NCBI RefSeq assembly: GCF_002797755.1 | Contig: NZ_PGFI01000011.1 | Location: forward strand, 1,364,001-1,428,000 | Length of the DNA: 64,000 nucleotides | Direction of reading: 5' to 3' | Origin: Brevirhabdus pacifica | GTDB taxonomy: Bacteria > Pseudomonadota > Alphaproteobacteria > Rhodobacterales > Rhodobacteraceae | Shown here: positions 21,393 through 30,763 of the stretch, in pieces | Layout of the letters: each line of letters starts with the position of its first letter | Numbering within the stretch: the stretch's first letter is position 1 | Notes under the pieces: generated by a model | Told to the model about the DNA's origin: nothing | Database searches by the model: none | The model's input: the letters and a program-made list of their open reading frames with translations, nothing else | Made by a program: the position numbers and the translations under genes

Positions 21393-23483
21393 GTGGCGGG
21401 CCGTCCCCCCATCCTGTTCCCGCTGTTTGCGGGCTTGGAGACCCTTGAGGGGGTGGGCGAGAAGACCGCGCGTACCTTCGCCGCGCTGGACATCGAAAGC
21501 CCGCGCGATTTGCTGATGACCCTGCCCACGGGCGGCATCGACAGGCGCCCGCGCGACAGCGTCAAGGGCGCGCCCGTGCCCTCGGTCGTGACGGTCGAGG
21601 TGACGGTCGATCGCCACGATCCCCCCTCGGGGCGGGGGCGGCCGCACCGGGTCAGCGTCTCGGACGCGCATGCCGAATTCCGCATCATCTTCTTTCATGC
21701 GCGCGGCGATTACGTTCAGAAATTGCTGCCCAACGGGCAGAAGCGCATCGTTTCGGGCCGGATCGAGCTTTTCGACGGGATGGTGCAGATGGCCCACCCC
21801 GATCACGTCATCCGCCCGGAGGAGGCCGGCACGATCCCGGCGTTCGAGCCGGTCTACCCTCTGACCGCCGGCCTGACCCTGCGCGGATTTACCAAGGCCG
21901 TGGCGGCGGCCCTTCCCCGGGTGCCCGAGCTGGCCGAGTGGATTGACCCGGGCCAGAAGGCCCGTGCCCACTGGCCTGACTGGCACCAGGCGATGGCCGA
22001 GGCCCACGCCCCCCAGAACGCCGCCGACCTGCAACCCCTGACCCCGGCCCGCGAACGGCTGGCCTATGACGAGCTTCTGGCGCATCAGCTGACGCTGGCG
22101 CTGGCGCGGGCCTCTCAGCGGCGCAAGAGCGGCCGCGCCTCGACCGGCGACGGTCGCTTGCAGGACAAGGTGCTGGCCGAATTGCCCTTCCGCCCGACCG
22201 GGGCGCAGATCCGCGCCATCTCGGAGATCGCGGGCGACATGGGGGCCGCGCATCGGATGAACCGGCTGCTTCAGGGCGATGTAGGTTCTGGCAAGACCTT
22301 GGTGGCGTTGATGGCGCTGCTGATCGCGGTCGAGGCGGGCGGGCAGGGGGTGATGATGGCCCCGACCGAGATCCTGGCGCGCCAGCACCTGGAAGGGCTT
22401 GAGCCGCTCGCACGCTCGGCCGGCGTGCGGCTTGAGATCCTGACGGGCCGCGACCGGGGTGCCGAGCGGCGCCGCAAGCTCGAGGATCTGGCCGCGGGGC
22501 GGATCGACATTCTGGTCGGCACCCACGCTGTTTTCCAGAAGGACGTGGAATTCGCCGACCTGCGGCTTGCGATCATCGACGAGCAGCACCGCTTCGGGGT
22601 GCGCCAGCGCATGGACCTGGGCGCCAAGGGGCGGTGGGTGGATGTGCTGGTGATGACGGCCACGCCGATCCCGCGCTCTCTGGCGCTGTCGCAATACGGC
22701 GACATGGATGTCTCCATCCTCGATGAGAAGCCGCCCGGACGGACGCCCGTGAAAACCGCCCTCGTGTCGTTCGAGCGGATGGCAGAGGTGATCGACCGTC
22801 TGCGCCGCGCCGTCGACGAAGGGCGGCAGGCCTATTGGGTCTGCCCGTTGGTGGATGAGAGCGAACAAAGCGACCTGACTGCCGCGGAAGAGCGGTTCAA
22901 GGCCCTGCGGGCCATCTTCGGCGGCGACAAGGTTGGGCTGGTCCACGGCCAGATGCCGGCTGCCGAGAAGGATGCCGCCATGGCCAATTTCGTGGCCGGG
23001 CGCAGCCGGATCCTGGTCGCGACGACGGTGATCGAGGTCGGGGTCAACGTGCCCAACGCCTCGATCATGGTGGTCGAGCGGGCCGAGATCTTTGGCCTGG
23101 CGCAGCTTCACCAGCTTCGCGGTCGGGTCGGGCGCGGCTCCGAGGCTTCGACCTGCCTGCTGATGTTCGGCGAGCCGCTCAGCGAGGCCGGGCGCAAGCG
23201 GCTGTCGATCCTTCGCGAGACCGAGGACGGGTTTCGCATCGCCGAGGCGGACCTGGCCATGCGCGGCGCGGGCGACCTGATCGGCACCGCCCAGTCGGGC
23301 CTGCCACGTTTCCGCATCGCCGATATCGAACGCCAAGCCGACCTGATGCAGGTGGCCCAATCGGACGCCCGCAAGCTGCTGGCCGAGGATTCGGACCTGA
23401 CCGGACCCCGTGGGCAGGCGGCGCGGGTGCTGTTGTGGCTGATGAAACAGGACAGCGCGATCCGTTTGATTTCAGTCGGTTAG
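21393..23483 (+). CDS. recG: ATP-dependent DNA helicase RecG
   Basis: Remodels stalled replication forks and Holliday junctions. The 696-residue product is read from GTG 21393; the upstream signal is weak, but family alignment to LFPLFAGLETLEGVGEKTA supports this start. It shows Walker A GDVGSGKT near residue 296, Walker B IIDEQHRFGV near 395, motif MTATPIPRSLALSQYGDMD, and C-terminal QLHQLRGRVGRGSEASTC. It is likely in one transcript with ligA. Confidence 0.94.
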   Translation: MAGRPPILFPLFAGLETLEGVGEKTARTFAALDIESPRDLLMTLPTGGIDRRPRDSVKGAPVPSVVTVEVTVDRHDPPSGRGRPHRVSVSDAHAEFRIIFFHARGDYVQKLLPNGQKRIVSGRIELFDGMVQMAHPDHVIRPEEAGTIPAFEPVYPLTAGLTLRGFTKAVAAALPRVPELAEWIDPGQKARAHWPDWHQAMAEAHAPQNAADLQPLTPARERLAYDELLAHQLTLALARASQRRKSGRASTGDGRLQDKVLAELPFRPTGAQIRAISEIAGDMGAAHRMNRLLQGDVGSGKTLVALMALLIAVEAGGQGVMMAPTEILARQHLEGLEPLARSAGVRLEILTGRDRGAERRRKLEDLAAGRIDILVGTHAVFQKDVEFADLRLAIIDEQHRFGVRQRMDLGAKGRWVDVLVMTATPIPRSLALSQYGDMDVSILDEKPPGRTPVKTALVSFERMAEVIDRLRRAVDEGRQAYWVCPLVDESEQSDLTAAEERFKALRAIFGGDKVGLVHGQMPAAEKDAAMANFVAGRSRILVATTVIEVGVNVPNASIMVVERAEIFGLAQLHQLRGRVGRGSEASTCLLMFGEPLSEAGRKRLSILRETEDGFRIAEADLAMRGAGDLIGTAQSGLPRFRIADIERQADLMQVAQSDARKLLAEDSDLTGPRGQAARVLLWLMKQDSAIRLISVG

Positions 23484-23586
23484 GCCGAGTTGGCAACAAA
23501 TGTTCCGGAATGTTCCCATAAAGTTCTTTACTTCGGGGCCGCGAAATGAGAACAAAGTGGCAACAGAAGTCAGAAAGGAACGCATC

Positions 23587-23709
23587 ATGACCGAGATTGT
23601 CCGGATTGCCGTCGCCCGCTCCCCGGCGAGTTTCGCCAAGGACGCGATCGGCGGGTTCGCCCTGGTTGTGATCCTTCTAGGCGGGCTCAGCCTGCCGGGC
23701 TTCGGTTGA
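23587..23709 (+). CDS. small membrane protein, 40 aa
   Basis: Short frame after recG, with AGAAAGGA six bases before ATG 23587. The product has a polar N-terminal half (MTEIVRIAVARSPASFAKD) and one hydrophobic segment (AIGGFALVVILLGGLSLPGF) with Gly and Pro near the end. No family is recognised. An AT-rich leader (about 23500-23580) suggests its own promoter. Probably a real single-pass small protein. Confidence 0.5.
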   Translation: MTEIVRIAVARSPASFAKDAIGGFALVVILLGGLSLPGFG

Positions 23710-23835
23710 CACTGCCTGCGGTCTTGTCCGGCCCGACGCTCTGTTTCCCCAAGACATGACGTCACCGCCCCGCCCGGGGCACCTGCCTGGGATCGGTCAC
23801 CCCCCCGATCACGCCGGATGCAACAGACCCTACTT

Positions 23836-23872
23836 CCGCCGCCTCCTTCCCCGGAGCGCGGCGGTTTTTTTT
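23836..23872 (+). terminator. intrinsic terminator
   Basis: Seven-base-pair stem CCGCCGC/GCGGCGG followed by eight T residues (23865-23872). It ends rightward transcription coming from recG and the small gene at 23587, just before the convergent gene ending at 23920. Confidence 0.8.
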
Positions 23873-23919
23873 GTCATCAATGTAAGAGAAGGGAGCGCGA
23901 CAGGCGCCCCGCGCGGCTG

Positions 23920-24372
23920 TCAGGCGCAGGCCGAGTTCACGGCCTGGTCCATCGCCTCGCAGATCGCCTCGAACGCCAGCATGATCGACGCATGGCGGTT
24001 CTTGTAGTCGCGGGCCGGCAGCAGGACCTCAAGCCCGTCGAAAGGGGGCTCGGGCACGGGACCGTCCGATTTCAGCATGGCCAGAAGCTGGTCGCGGCCG
24101 GCGCGGATCTCGGCCCGGTCGCGGCCGATCACATTCGCCGCCACCACCGAGGCCGCCGCCTGCCCCAGGGCACAGGCCTTCACGTCCTGGCCGAAATCGA
24201 CCAGGCGCTCACCCTCGACGCGCACGTCCACCGCAACCGTCGAGCCGCAAAGCGGCGAGCGGCGCTTGACCGTGGCATCGGGATTTTCAAGGCGGTCGGT
24301 GTGGGGGATGTCGGCGGCCAGCGCCAGGATCCGGTCCGAGTAGAGTTTGATGAGGTCGGTTTCGGCGGTCAT
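23920..24372 (-). CDS. NifU/IscU-like iron-sulfur scaffold family protein
   Basis: 150 residues, matching the NifU N-terminal (IscU) fold: RRSPLCGSTVAVDV with Cys42 and KACALGQAAASVVAANVIG with Cys68. Classical scaffolds have a third cluster ligand Cys near the C-terminus. Here the equivalent stretch reads KNRHASIMLAFEAI with Ala at about 128, so it may bind clusters differently or not at all. Two other Cys (about 138 and 149) occur at the C-terminus. It is divergent from hisI, with starts 67 bases apart. Confidence 0.8.
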   Translation of the reverse strand: MTAETDLIKLYSDRILALAADIPHTDRLENPDATVKRRSPLCGSTVAVDVRVEGERLVDFGQDVKACALGQAAASVVAANVIGRDRAEIRAGRDQLLAMLKSDGPVPEPPFDGLEVLLPARDYKNRHASIMLAFEAICEAMDQAVNSACA

Positions 24373-24438
24373 GGGTTTCTCTTTCGGTTCTGTCCCCTTA
24401 GATAAACCCGGCTGCACGGATTGCAAAGGACGAGGCAC

Positions 24439-24798
24439 ATGGAATTCGATCCCAAATCGCTGCGATACGACGATCGGGGCCTGATCCCCGCCATCGCGCA
24501 GGACGCCGACAGCGGCGAGGTGCTGATGATGGCCTGGATGAACGCCGAATCCCTGGCCCGCACGCTGGACACCGGCCGCGTCACCTATTGGTCCCGGTCA
24601 CGCCAGAGCTTCTGGATCAAGGGCGAAAGCAGCGGTCACGTGCAGGAGCTTGTGGACCTGCGGGTCGATTGCGACCGCGATTGCCTGCTGCTGCGGGTGC
24701 GCCAGACGGGACCCGCCTGCCACACCAACCGCCGCAGCTGTTTCTACACCGCAGTGCGCGAGGGCGCAGAGGTCGAGCTGATGGCGCCCGAGGCCTGA
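24439..24798 (+). CDS. hisI: phosphoribosyl-AMP cyclohydrolase HisI
   Basis: Third step of histidine synthesis: opening of the adenine ring of PR-AMP. The 119-residue single-domain form has YWSRSRQSFWIKGESSGH, metal-binding DCDRDCLLL and HTNRRSCFY. There is no fused HisE domain, as usual in alphaproteobacteria. It is not in a his operon here; its stop lies 13 bases from the convergent gluQRS stop. Confidence 0.94.
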   Translation: MEFDPKSLRYDDRGLIPAIAQDADSGEVLMMAWMNAESLARTLDTGRVTYWSRSRQSFWIKGESSGHVQELVDLRVDCDRDCLLLRVRQTGPACHTNRRSCFYTAVREGAEVELMAPEA

Positions 24799-24811
24799 GG
24801 CCCGGCGTGGC

Positions 24812-25717
24812 TTAATCAAGCCCGACCATGCGGCGGATGTCGGCGGGGGAAAGCCCCGCATCGCGATAGGTCGCAAGGGCCCGGGCATCGTCACGCTTTG
24901 CCAGCCGCTTGCCCGCCTCGTCCCGGATAAGGCCGTGGTGGTGATAGGCCGGATGCGGCAGGCCCAGAAGCCGTTGCAGCAGCACGTGGATCGCGGTCGC
25001 ATCGAACAGATCGGCGCCGCGCACCACCTCGCTTACCCCTTGGGCCGCATCATCCACCACCACCGCCAGGTGATAGGCCGCCTGCATGTCGCGCCGGGCC
25101 AGCACCACGTCGCCGACCCCTTCGATCAAGTCCTGCGGCGTAACCTCGATCCGGCCGCTTTGCCCATCGGGGGAGGCGCCGCTTTCATCGAACCATAGCG
25201 GATCCATCCCGGCGGTGGCCCGGACCATGTCGAGGCGCAGGGCGCAATCGGTCGGACGCGGGCCGGGGGGAACCTGCGGCGCGGCGGGCCGGCATGTGCC
25301 CGGGTAGATCAACCCGTCGGGCCCGAAACGCGGTGCGCCCTCCTGGGGGGCATCGGCGGCGGCGCGGATATCGGCGCGCGAACAGCGGCAAGGGTAAAGC
25401 AGGCCGCGCGCCCATAGCTGGTCGAGCGCCGCGCCATAGGCATCCAGCCGCTCGGACTGTCGCCATGCGGGGCGGGGCCAGTCGATGCCAAGCCACGAAA
25501 GGTCCCACATCAACAGCTCCTCCCACTCGGGGCGGGACCGGGCCTGGTCCAGATCCTCGATCCGCAACAGGAAGGTGCCGCCCCGCGCCTGGGCGCGCCG
25601 GTATCCGATCAATGCCGAATAGGCATGGCCCAGGTGCAGCGGCCCTGTCGGGGAGGGCGCGAAGCGGGTGACATAGGCGCCGGGCGCCGGGTGTTCGTCA
25701 GGCCGGTTCGGGCACAT
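24812..25717 (-). CDS. gluQRS: glutamyl-Q tRNA(Asp) synthetase
   Basis: Attaches glutamate to queuosine-34 of tRNA-Asp. The 301-residue protein is a truncated GluRS lacking the anticodon-binding domain: [20 protein letters not shown] (HIGH motif), zinc ligands in [10 protein letters not shown] and a later TC of YPGTCR, and a KMSKS-like KRLAKRDDA. Its start overlaps the 3' end of trmFO by 20 bases, so the two tRNA-modification genes form one leftward operon. Confidence 0.92.
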   Translation of the reverse strand: MCPNRPDEHPAPGAYVTRFAPSPTGPLHLGHAYSALIGYRRAQARGGTFLLRIEDLDQARSRPEWEELLMWDLSWLGIDWPRPAWRQSERLDAYGAALDQLWARGLLYPCRCSRADIRAAADAPQEGAPRFGPDGLIYPGTCRPAAPQVPPGPRPTDCALRLDMVRATAGMDPLWFDESGASPDGQSGRIEVTPQDLIEGVGDVVLARRDMQAAYHLAVVVDDAAQGVSEVVRGADLFDATAIHVLLQRLLGLPHPAYHHHGLIRDEAGKRLAKRDDARALATYRDAGLSPADIRRMVGLD

Positions 25718-27050
25718 GGGCCAGCCAGGCGCTGTAATCGGCCTTGGCGCGGTCGGTATAGGCCTTGTAGCGATCCTTGCGGTTGCGCCGCCCGCCCTTG
25801 ACGTCCGTCAGCGGCGGGAAAAGACCGAAGTTGACGTTCATCGGCTGGAAGGTCTTGGCCTCGGCACCGCCGGTGATGTGGTGGATCAGTGCGCCGGTCG
25901 CGGTCTGAGGCGGCGGCGGGGGCAGGTCACGCCCGAGGATCTGGGCCGCGGCCATGCGGCCGGCCAGAAGGCCCATCGCCGCCGATTCCACATACCCCTC
26001 GACGCCGGTGATCTGGCCGGCAAAGCGGATGTGCGGATGCGTTTTCAGCCGCATCCGGTCGTCCAGCAGCGTGGGCGAGTTGAGGAACGTGTTGCGATGA
26101 ATGCCCCCCAGCCGCGCGAAACCGGCCTTCTCGAGGCCCGGGATCATGCGGAACACCTCGGTCTGGGCGCCGTATTTCATCTTCGTCTGGAAACCGACGA
26201 TGTTGTAGAGCGTGCCAAGCGCGTTGTCGCGGCGCAGCTGCACCACCGCGTAGGGTTTGACATCGGGCTGGTGCGCGTTTGTCAGACCCACGGGTTTCAT
26301 TGGACCGAAGCGCAAAGTTTCGCGGCCGCGTTCGGCCATCACCTCGATCGGCAGGCAGCCATCGAAATATCCGGCCGTCTCGCCGGGCTTGAACTCGGTC
26401 TTGTCGGCGGCCAGCAGGGCGTCGATGAAGGCCTCGTACTGGTCGCGGGTCATGGGGCAGTTGAGGTAGGCGGTCCGCTCTTCCTCTGTCTCGCCCTTGT
26501 CATAGCGGGACTGAAGCCAGGCCGTGTCCATATCCACCGTGTCGGCGTAGACGATGGGCGCGATGGCGTCGAAGAAGGCCAGCGACTGCTGGCCGGTGAC
26601 GCCGCGGATCGCCTCGGCCAGGTTGCCGGAGGTCAGCGGCCCGGTCGCGATGATCCAGGTGCCGTCGTCGGGCAGGGTGGTGATCTCGGCCGGCTCGACC
26701 TTGACCAGGGGATGGGCGCGCAGCCGCTCGGTCACCGCGGCCGAGAAGGCATCGCGGTCCACCGCCAGCGCGCCGCCGGCCGGAAGGGAGTGGCGGTCTG
26801 CCATTTCCATGATCAGCCCGTCGGCCGCACGCATTTCCCAATGCAGCAGCCCCACGGCGTTGGCCTCGTCATCATCCGAGCGGAAGCTGTTGGAGCACAC
26901 CATCTCGGCCAGATCGCCGGTCTTGTGGGCGAATGTCTCGACGCCCGGGCGCATCTCGTGAATGGTGACGGGCACGCCCATGTTGACGGCCTGCCAGGCG
27001 GCTTCCGAGCCGGCCATTCCGCCGCCCACGATGTTCAGTCTTTTTTCCAT
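25698..27050 (-). CDS. trmFO: folate/FAD-dependent tRNA uracil-54 methyltransferase TrmFO
   Basis: Makes m5U54 in tRNA using methylenetetrahydrofolate and FAD. The 450-residue protein begins [19 protein letters not shown] (FAD-binding). It continues with [61 protein letters not shown] and [10 protein letters not shown], all diagnostic. gluQRS follows in the same transcript. Confidence 0.94.
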   Translation of the reverse strand: MEKRLNIVGGGMAGSEAAWQAVNMGVPVTIHEMRPGVETFAHKTGDLAEMVCSNSFRSDDDEANAVGLLHWEMRAADGLIMEMADRHSLPAGGALAVDRDAFSAAVTERLRAHPLVKVEPAEITTLPDDGTWIIATGPLTSGNLAEAIRGVTGQQSLAFFDAIAPIVYADTVDMDTAWLQSRYDKGETEEERTAYLNCPMTRDQYEAFIDALLAADKTEFKPGETAGYFDGCLPIEVMAERGRETLRFGPMKPVGLTNAHQPDVKPYAVVQLRRDNALGTLYNIVGFQTKMKYGAQTEVFRMIPGLEKAGFARLGGIHRNTFLNSPTLLDDRMRLKTHPHIRFAGQITGVEGYVESAAMGLLAGRMAAAQILGRDLPPPPPQTATGALIHHITGGAEAKTFQPMNVNFGLFPPLTDVKGGRRNRKDRYKAYTDRAKADYSAWLAHVPEPA

Positions 27051-27122
27051 GGCCGGGATTTAGTGGATGCGGCGCACATTGGGAAGGGGCCAGAACCCAC
27101 GATCGCGACCGGCAGCCCGGGT

Positions 27123-27578
27123 TCAGCCCGCCCGTTCGTCCTTGGGCGAGCCCATCACGATGTAGGAGGTCAGCGCGTTGACATGGGAGCGGGTGCCAAG
27201 CACCTCGGTGTGGAAGCGCTTGTATTCGCCCAGATCCGCGCTTTCGACACGGAGGATATATTCGAAGGCGCCGGCGATATTGTGGCATTCGACCACCTCG
27301 GGGGCGACGGCCATCGCGCGTTCGAACCCTTCTTGGGCAGCCTTGGTGTGGGACGACAGGCCCACCATCACATAGGCCACGAATCCCCGGCCCATTCGCT
27401 CGGGGTCGGTGACGACCCGGTAGCCGCGGATGACGCCGATCCGCTCCAGTTCTTGCACCCGGCGCAGACAGGCCGAGGGCGACAGGCCGACCCGCTCGGC
27501 CAGGGCCACGTTGCTGATGCGACCATCGCGGCGAAGCTCGCGCAATATTTTCTGTTCCAGGGCGTCCATGTTGGTCAT
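27123..27578 (-). CDS. Lrp/AsnC family transcriptional regulator
   Basis: 151 residues: N-terminal helix-turn-helix (LDALEQKIL-type start, RISNVALAERVGLSPSACLRRVQELE) and a C-terminal RAM ligand-binding domain (FVAYVMVGLSSH, VVECHNIAGAFEYILRVE). Start 27578 or 27569 are both possible; neither has a strong upstream signal. It is divergent from a LysE-family exporter 97 bases away, a common pairing in which the regulator senses the exported amino acid. That specific regulation is inference. Confidence 0.85.
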   Translation of the reverse strand: MTNMDALEQKILRELRRDGRISNVALAERVGLSPSACLRRVQELERIGVIRGYRVVTDPERMGRGFVAYVMVGLSSHTKAAQEGFERAMAVAPEVVECHNIAGAFEYILRVESADLGEYKRFHTEVLGTRSHVNALTSYIVMGSPKDERAG

Positions 27579-27675
27579 TCGTTGTCCAATCTGTGGTAGT
27601 GGCGCCATCTTAGGCGGAACATTGCGCCATATATGACCTATTGTTGCGGTCAATCAACCAAAGGCCTCCCCCTAA

Positions 27676-28275
27676 ATGAGTATCGCTGTCCTGACCGCTC
27701 TCGTGGGCTTTGCTTTCGTTGCCACCGTCACCCCGGGGCCCAACAACCTGATGCTGATGGCATCGGGTGCCAATTACGGCTTCCGCCGCACCCTGCCGCA
27801 CATGCTTGGCATTGTCGGCGGTGTGACGGCGATGGCGCTGCTGGTGGGCGCGGGTCTGATGGCGCTGTTCGACGCCATGCCTGTGCTGGGCACCGTTCTT
27901 CAGGTGGTCTCGGTCATCTATCTTCTGTGGCTGGCCGCGCGGATCGCCATGGCGGCCCCGGTCCAGCAGGGTGAGATCGACGGTCGCCCGATGAGCTTTT
28001 TTCAGGCGCTGGCGTTCCAGTGGGTCAATCCCAAGGCCTGGGCCATGTGCCTGACGGCGGTCACGCTTTACGCACCGGACCGCTCGCTGGTCTCGGTCGG
28101 GATCGTCGCCGGGGCCTTCGCGCTGGTCAGCTTTCCCGCGATCTCGGTCTGGGCCTGGCTGGGCACCGTACTGCGCCAGTGGTTGTCGAACGCAACGCGC
28201 TTGCGGGTCTTCAACGTCAGCATGGCGGCGCTTCTGGTGGCCTCACTCTACCCCGTGCTGCGCATGCACAGCTGA
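27676..28275 (+). CDS. LysE/RhtB family amino-acid exporter
   Basis: 199-residue inner-membrane protein with about six helices and the family's N-terminal signature ATVTPGPNNLMLMASGANYGFRRT, followed by FQWVNPKAWAMCLTAVTLY. Family members export lysine, threonine, homoserine and related amino acids; the substrate here is unknown. The adjacent divergent Lrp-type regulator is its likely controller. A strong terminator follows 31 bases after the stop. Confidence 0.88.
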   Translation: MSIAVLTALVGFAFVATVTPGPNNLMLMASGANYGFRRTLPHMLGIVGGVTAMALLVGAGLMALFDAMPVLGTVLQVVSVIYLLWLAARIAMAAPVQQGEIDGRPMSFFQALAFQWVNPKAWAMCLTAVTLYAPDRSLVSVGIVAGAFALVSFPAISVWAWLGTVLRQWLSNATRLRVFNVSMAALLVASLYPVLRMHS

Positions 28276-28306
28276 GCGGGGCGCGACAAACGCTTCTGCA
28301 CAAAAG

Positions 28307-28336
28307 AAAAGACCGGCTGCGAACAGCCGGTCTTTT
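28307..28336. terminator. bidirectional intrinsic terminator
   Basis: Perfect 13-bp inverted repeat, AAAAGACCGGCTG and its complement around a CGAA loop, with T run on either strand. It separates the convergent lysE-type gene and the DoxX-like gene and can stop transcription from both sides. Confidence 0.9.
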
Positions 28337-28357
28337 CCCGTGGAAAACTGTGATGTG

Positions 28358-28756
28358 TCAGAGAACGCCCTGCCAACCCTTCTTGTACATCGAGTACTGC
28401 CCGCCACCGAACGCGACCAGCGGGGCCGCCAGGATCGCGACCAGCAGGACGGGGACCGACACGTCTGTCGGCACGATCTCGGCGCTGGCGTGATAGAGGG
28501 AGTAGCTGACGTAGAGAAGCGAACCGGTCAGGGCCACGACCCGGGTGCGCACGCCAAAGAACAGCCAGATGCTGATGATCAACAGCAGCCCGTTCAGGGC
28601 GAGCGACGCGAAGGTCGGAAGGTGACCGGAGGAAACGACAGAGCTTGCGTTGGCGGAAAAGGCCGGGGAGATCAGCGTGGCGGTGGAATGGCTGAAAAGC
28701 ACCAGGCCAAGCCCGACTCGGAATCCGCACTGGAGGGTAGAGAGAAGTGTGCTCAT
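28358..28756 (-). CDS. DoxX-like four-helix membrane protein
   Basis: 132 residues with four predicted membrane helices (about 8-30, 45-65, 70-88, 100-120). The layout GFRVGLGLVLFSHSTATL...NGLLLIISIWLFFGVRTRVV resembles DoxX/DoxD-type small proteins, but I see no diagnostic residues, so the family call is tentative. ATG 28756 is taken as the start. It lies downstream of two LysR genes on the same strand and may be regulated by them. Confidence 0.5.
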   Translation of the reverse strand: MSTLLSTLQCGFRVGLGLVLFSHSTATLISPAFSANASSVVSSGHLPTFASLALNGLLLIISIWLFFGVRTRVVALTGSLLYVSYSLYHASAEIVPTDVSVPVLLVAILAAPLVAFGGGQYSMYKKGWQGVL

Positions 28757-28861
28757 GGGTGTACTGCCTATATAATCGCAGTTTTCTACTGCGTTATGGT
28801 TAACGATACACAACTTATGAGTGACAACAATGTCCCAGAACGCAAACCGGCCTTTGCACTT

Positions 28862-29707
28862 TCAGGTATCCGACTTTTGTACAGACTTCCGAATGGACGA
28901 AATCACCCACTCGACAAGCAGGTCGATGACCGGGTCATGACGCCTGGTCTGGTGGTAGCATAGCCAGAACTGGATCTGCACCATCTGGGCCGGCGGCGTA
29001 AGCTCGACCAGGTCGTCGTGGCTGCGTCCGATGAAGCTGGGAAGGGGCCCCGGCATGCCGGTTTTTAGGATCCCTTCCAGCACCGAGTTGAAGTGATCCA
29101 TGCGGATCGTCGGCGGTTCGCGGAAGTAGTTCATCGCCATCTGGTGCTGGGGGCTGCGTTCGTTTTCCTTTTGCAGACCGATCCACGGCCCGGTGCGCGA
29201 TCCGCCCTTCTTGCCATAGACACCGACCATGATGGTGCCGGCCTTGCGGGTGATCAGACGCCCGCGCTTCGGCGGCCAGGGCACGACCACAATGTCGTTG
29301 TCGCCCAGCCCTTCCTCGAAGAACCGGTGGTAAAGCTCGACCGTCACGTTCGGAAGCGCGTCCAGCAGGTCCTTGATGTATGGCGTGAACATATAGGTCG
29401 AAAACGCGATCGGCGCACCGATGCGCACGGGCACCCGGGTATCGGGCGCCGAGAAGAGCATGCGGTTCTGTTCACGCTTGAGTTCGTGGCTGAAGGCCGA
29501 GGCCGAGGCGATCATCCCCTCGACCTCGGGGTTGGCGATCCAGCCGTCGGGCGTCTTGATCAGCACCTCGACCTCAAGCTTCTGGCTCAGCCGGTCGATG
29601 CGGCGCGAGACCGTGGCGACGTTGGTGTTCAGCGCCCGCGCGGCACCCGACATGGTGCCGGCGTCATTGACCGCCAGAAGGAACTTCAGATCGTCCCAGT
29701 AGTCCAT
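28862..29707 (-). CDS. LysR-type transcriptional regulator (paralog 1)
   Basis: 281 residues. N-terminal winged helix: MDYWDDLKFLLAVNDAGTMS, then ALNTNVATVSRRIDRLSQKL; the rest is an effector-binding domain. ATG 29707 is chosen over an in-frame GTG at 29725 because AAGG lies eight bases upstream and the start then matches its neighbour's MDNWDDFRFLLAL. It begins ten bases after the stop of the paralogous regulator upstream. The effector is unknown. Confidence 0.8.
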   Translation of the reverse strand: MDYWDDLKFLLAVNDAGTMSGAARALNTNVATVSRRIDRLSQKLEVEVLIKTPDGWIANPEVEGMIASASAFSHELKREQNRMLFSAPDTRVPVRIGAPIAFSTYMFTPYIKDLLDALPNVTVELYHRFFEEGLGDNDIVVVPWPPKRGRLITRKAGTIMVGVYGKKGGSRTGPWIGLQKENERSPQHQMAMNYFREPPTIRMDHFNSVLEGILKTGMPGPLPSFIGRSHDDLVELTPPAQMVQIQFWLCYHQTRRHDPVIDLLVEWVISSIRKSVQKSDT

Positions 29708-29717
29708 TGTTTGACCT

Positions 29718-30626
29718 TCAGGCACTGATTTCGCTCTCCGGTCCTGATGTGTCGTCGGGCTGATCGCCGGACGCGCTTTCGATGTCGGCGCGGTTCAGAC
29801 CGCTGCGGCGGAAGCAATGCACCAGCCATTCGACGGTCGCGGCGATGGCAACGTCCTGCCGGCGGGTGTCGTGGTAGGCGACCCACACGTCGAGGCGCAG
29901 CGACTCGTCATCCTGGTCGATGGGAACGATGTCGGGCTGCACATCGGCGATCCAGTCGGGCAGGATCGCCTGCATGCCGGTCGACCGCATGATCGCGAAT
30001 TTCTGCTCGTAAAGCTCGGCCGTGACACGCGGCTGGGTGCCGAAACGGCGCTGGCCAAAGCGCGCCTGGGGCGCCAGGTCGTATTTCTTGCCCAGCGAAA
30101 CCCAGCCATCGACCGGGTTGGGGCAGGCGGTGGAGCGGTAGGCGCGATAGGTCACCTCGCCCAGGCGACGGGTGATGAGGCGCCCCTGCACCGGCCGCTC
30201 GTAGCGGATCATGATGTCGGCATCCCCCAGCCCCTGGACATTCACCCGGTTGATGAGGTTGAGCGACAGGTTCGGATGCTGGCTGAGGATGTTGTGCATC
30301 TGCGGGATGAGGATACCCGTGAAGACCATGGGCGGTGCCGCGAGGGTCAGGGTCGCGCTGATGCCGTCACGCGACCGGCGGTTGTTGCGGTCGGTCTCAA
30401 GCGCGGCCTCAAGCCGTTCGGCGAGCGGAAGGAAAAGCTGCCCGGTTTCGGTAAGCTGCCAGCCGTTGCCGGTCTTCTTGAAGGTCGGTGCGCCGATGCT
30501 TTCGTTCAACCGCTCGATCCGGCGGGACACCGTGGTGATGTTCGTGCCGAGATCCTGCGCCGCCGCCCCCATGGTCTGGGAACGGTGCAGCGCAAGCAGG
30601 AAACGAAAATCGTCCCAGTTGTCCAT
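29718..30626 (-). CDS. LysR-type transcriptional regulator (paralog 2)
   Basis: 302 residues, same architecture as the next gene downstream: MDNWDDFRFLLALHRSQTMG, LGTNITTVSRRIERLNESI, and an effector-binding domain. Shared landmarks along both proteins (GRLITR, a WVAYH/WLCYH element near the C-terminus with a following DTRRQD/QTRRHD) indicate tandem duplication. Its C-terminus has about 25 extra acidic residues. It follows gyrA after 137 bases. Confidence 0.8.
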   Translation of the reverse strand: MDNWDDFRFLLALHRSQTMGAAAQDLGTNITTVSRRIERLNESIGAPTFKKTGNGWQLTETGQLFLPLAERLEAALETDRNNRRSRDGISATLTLAAPPMVFTGILIPQMHNILSQHPNLSLNLINRVNVQGLGDADIMIRYERPVQGRLITRRLGEVTYRAYRSTACPNPVDGWVSLGKKYDLAPQARFGQRRFGTQPRVTAELYEQKFAIMRSTGMQAILPDWIADVQPDIVPIDQDDESLRLDVWVAYHDTRRQDVAIAATVEWLVHCFRRSGLNRADIESASGDQPDDTSGPESEISA

Positions 30627-30763
30627 GAACGGGCAGTCCCCTCGGTAAGCAGCCAAGGCCGGGGCCTCGCGCTGGAATGGCACAGGTTAAACCAGCTATC
30701 AGTCACATTTCACGGTATCGGCGGACCCGGGCAGGCTGTGGCGCCCGGCTCCGCCGATGAAAC

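Noticed and set aside
25716-27599. 627-codon plus-strand frame across trmFO and the Lrp gene
   Set aside because: Spans two clear minus-strand genes and has shadow composition (Gly/His/Val-rich, no domains).
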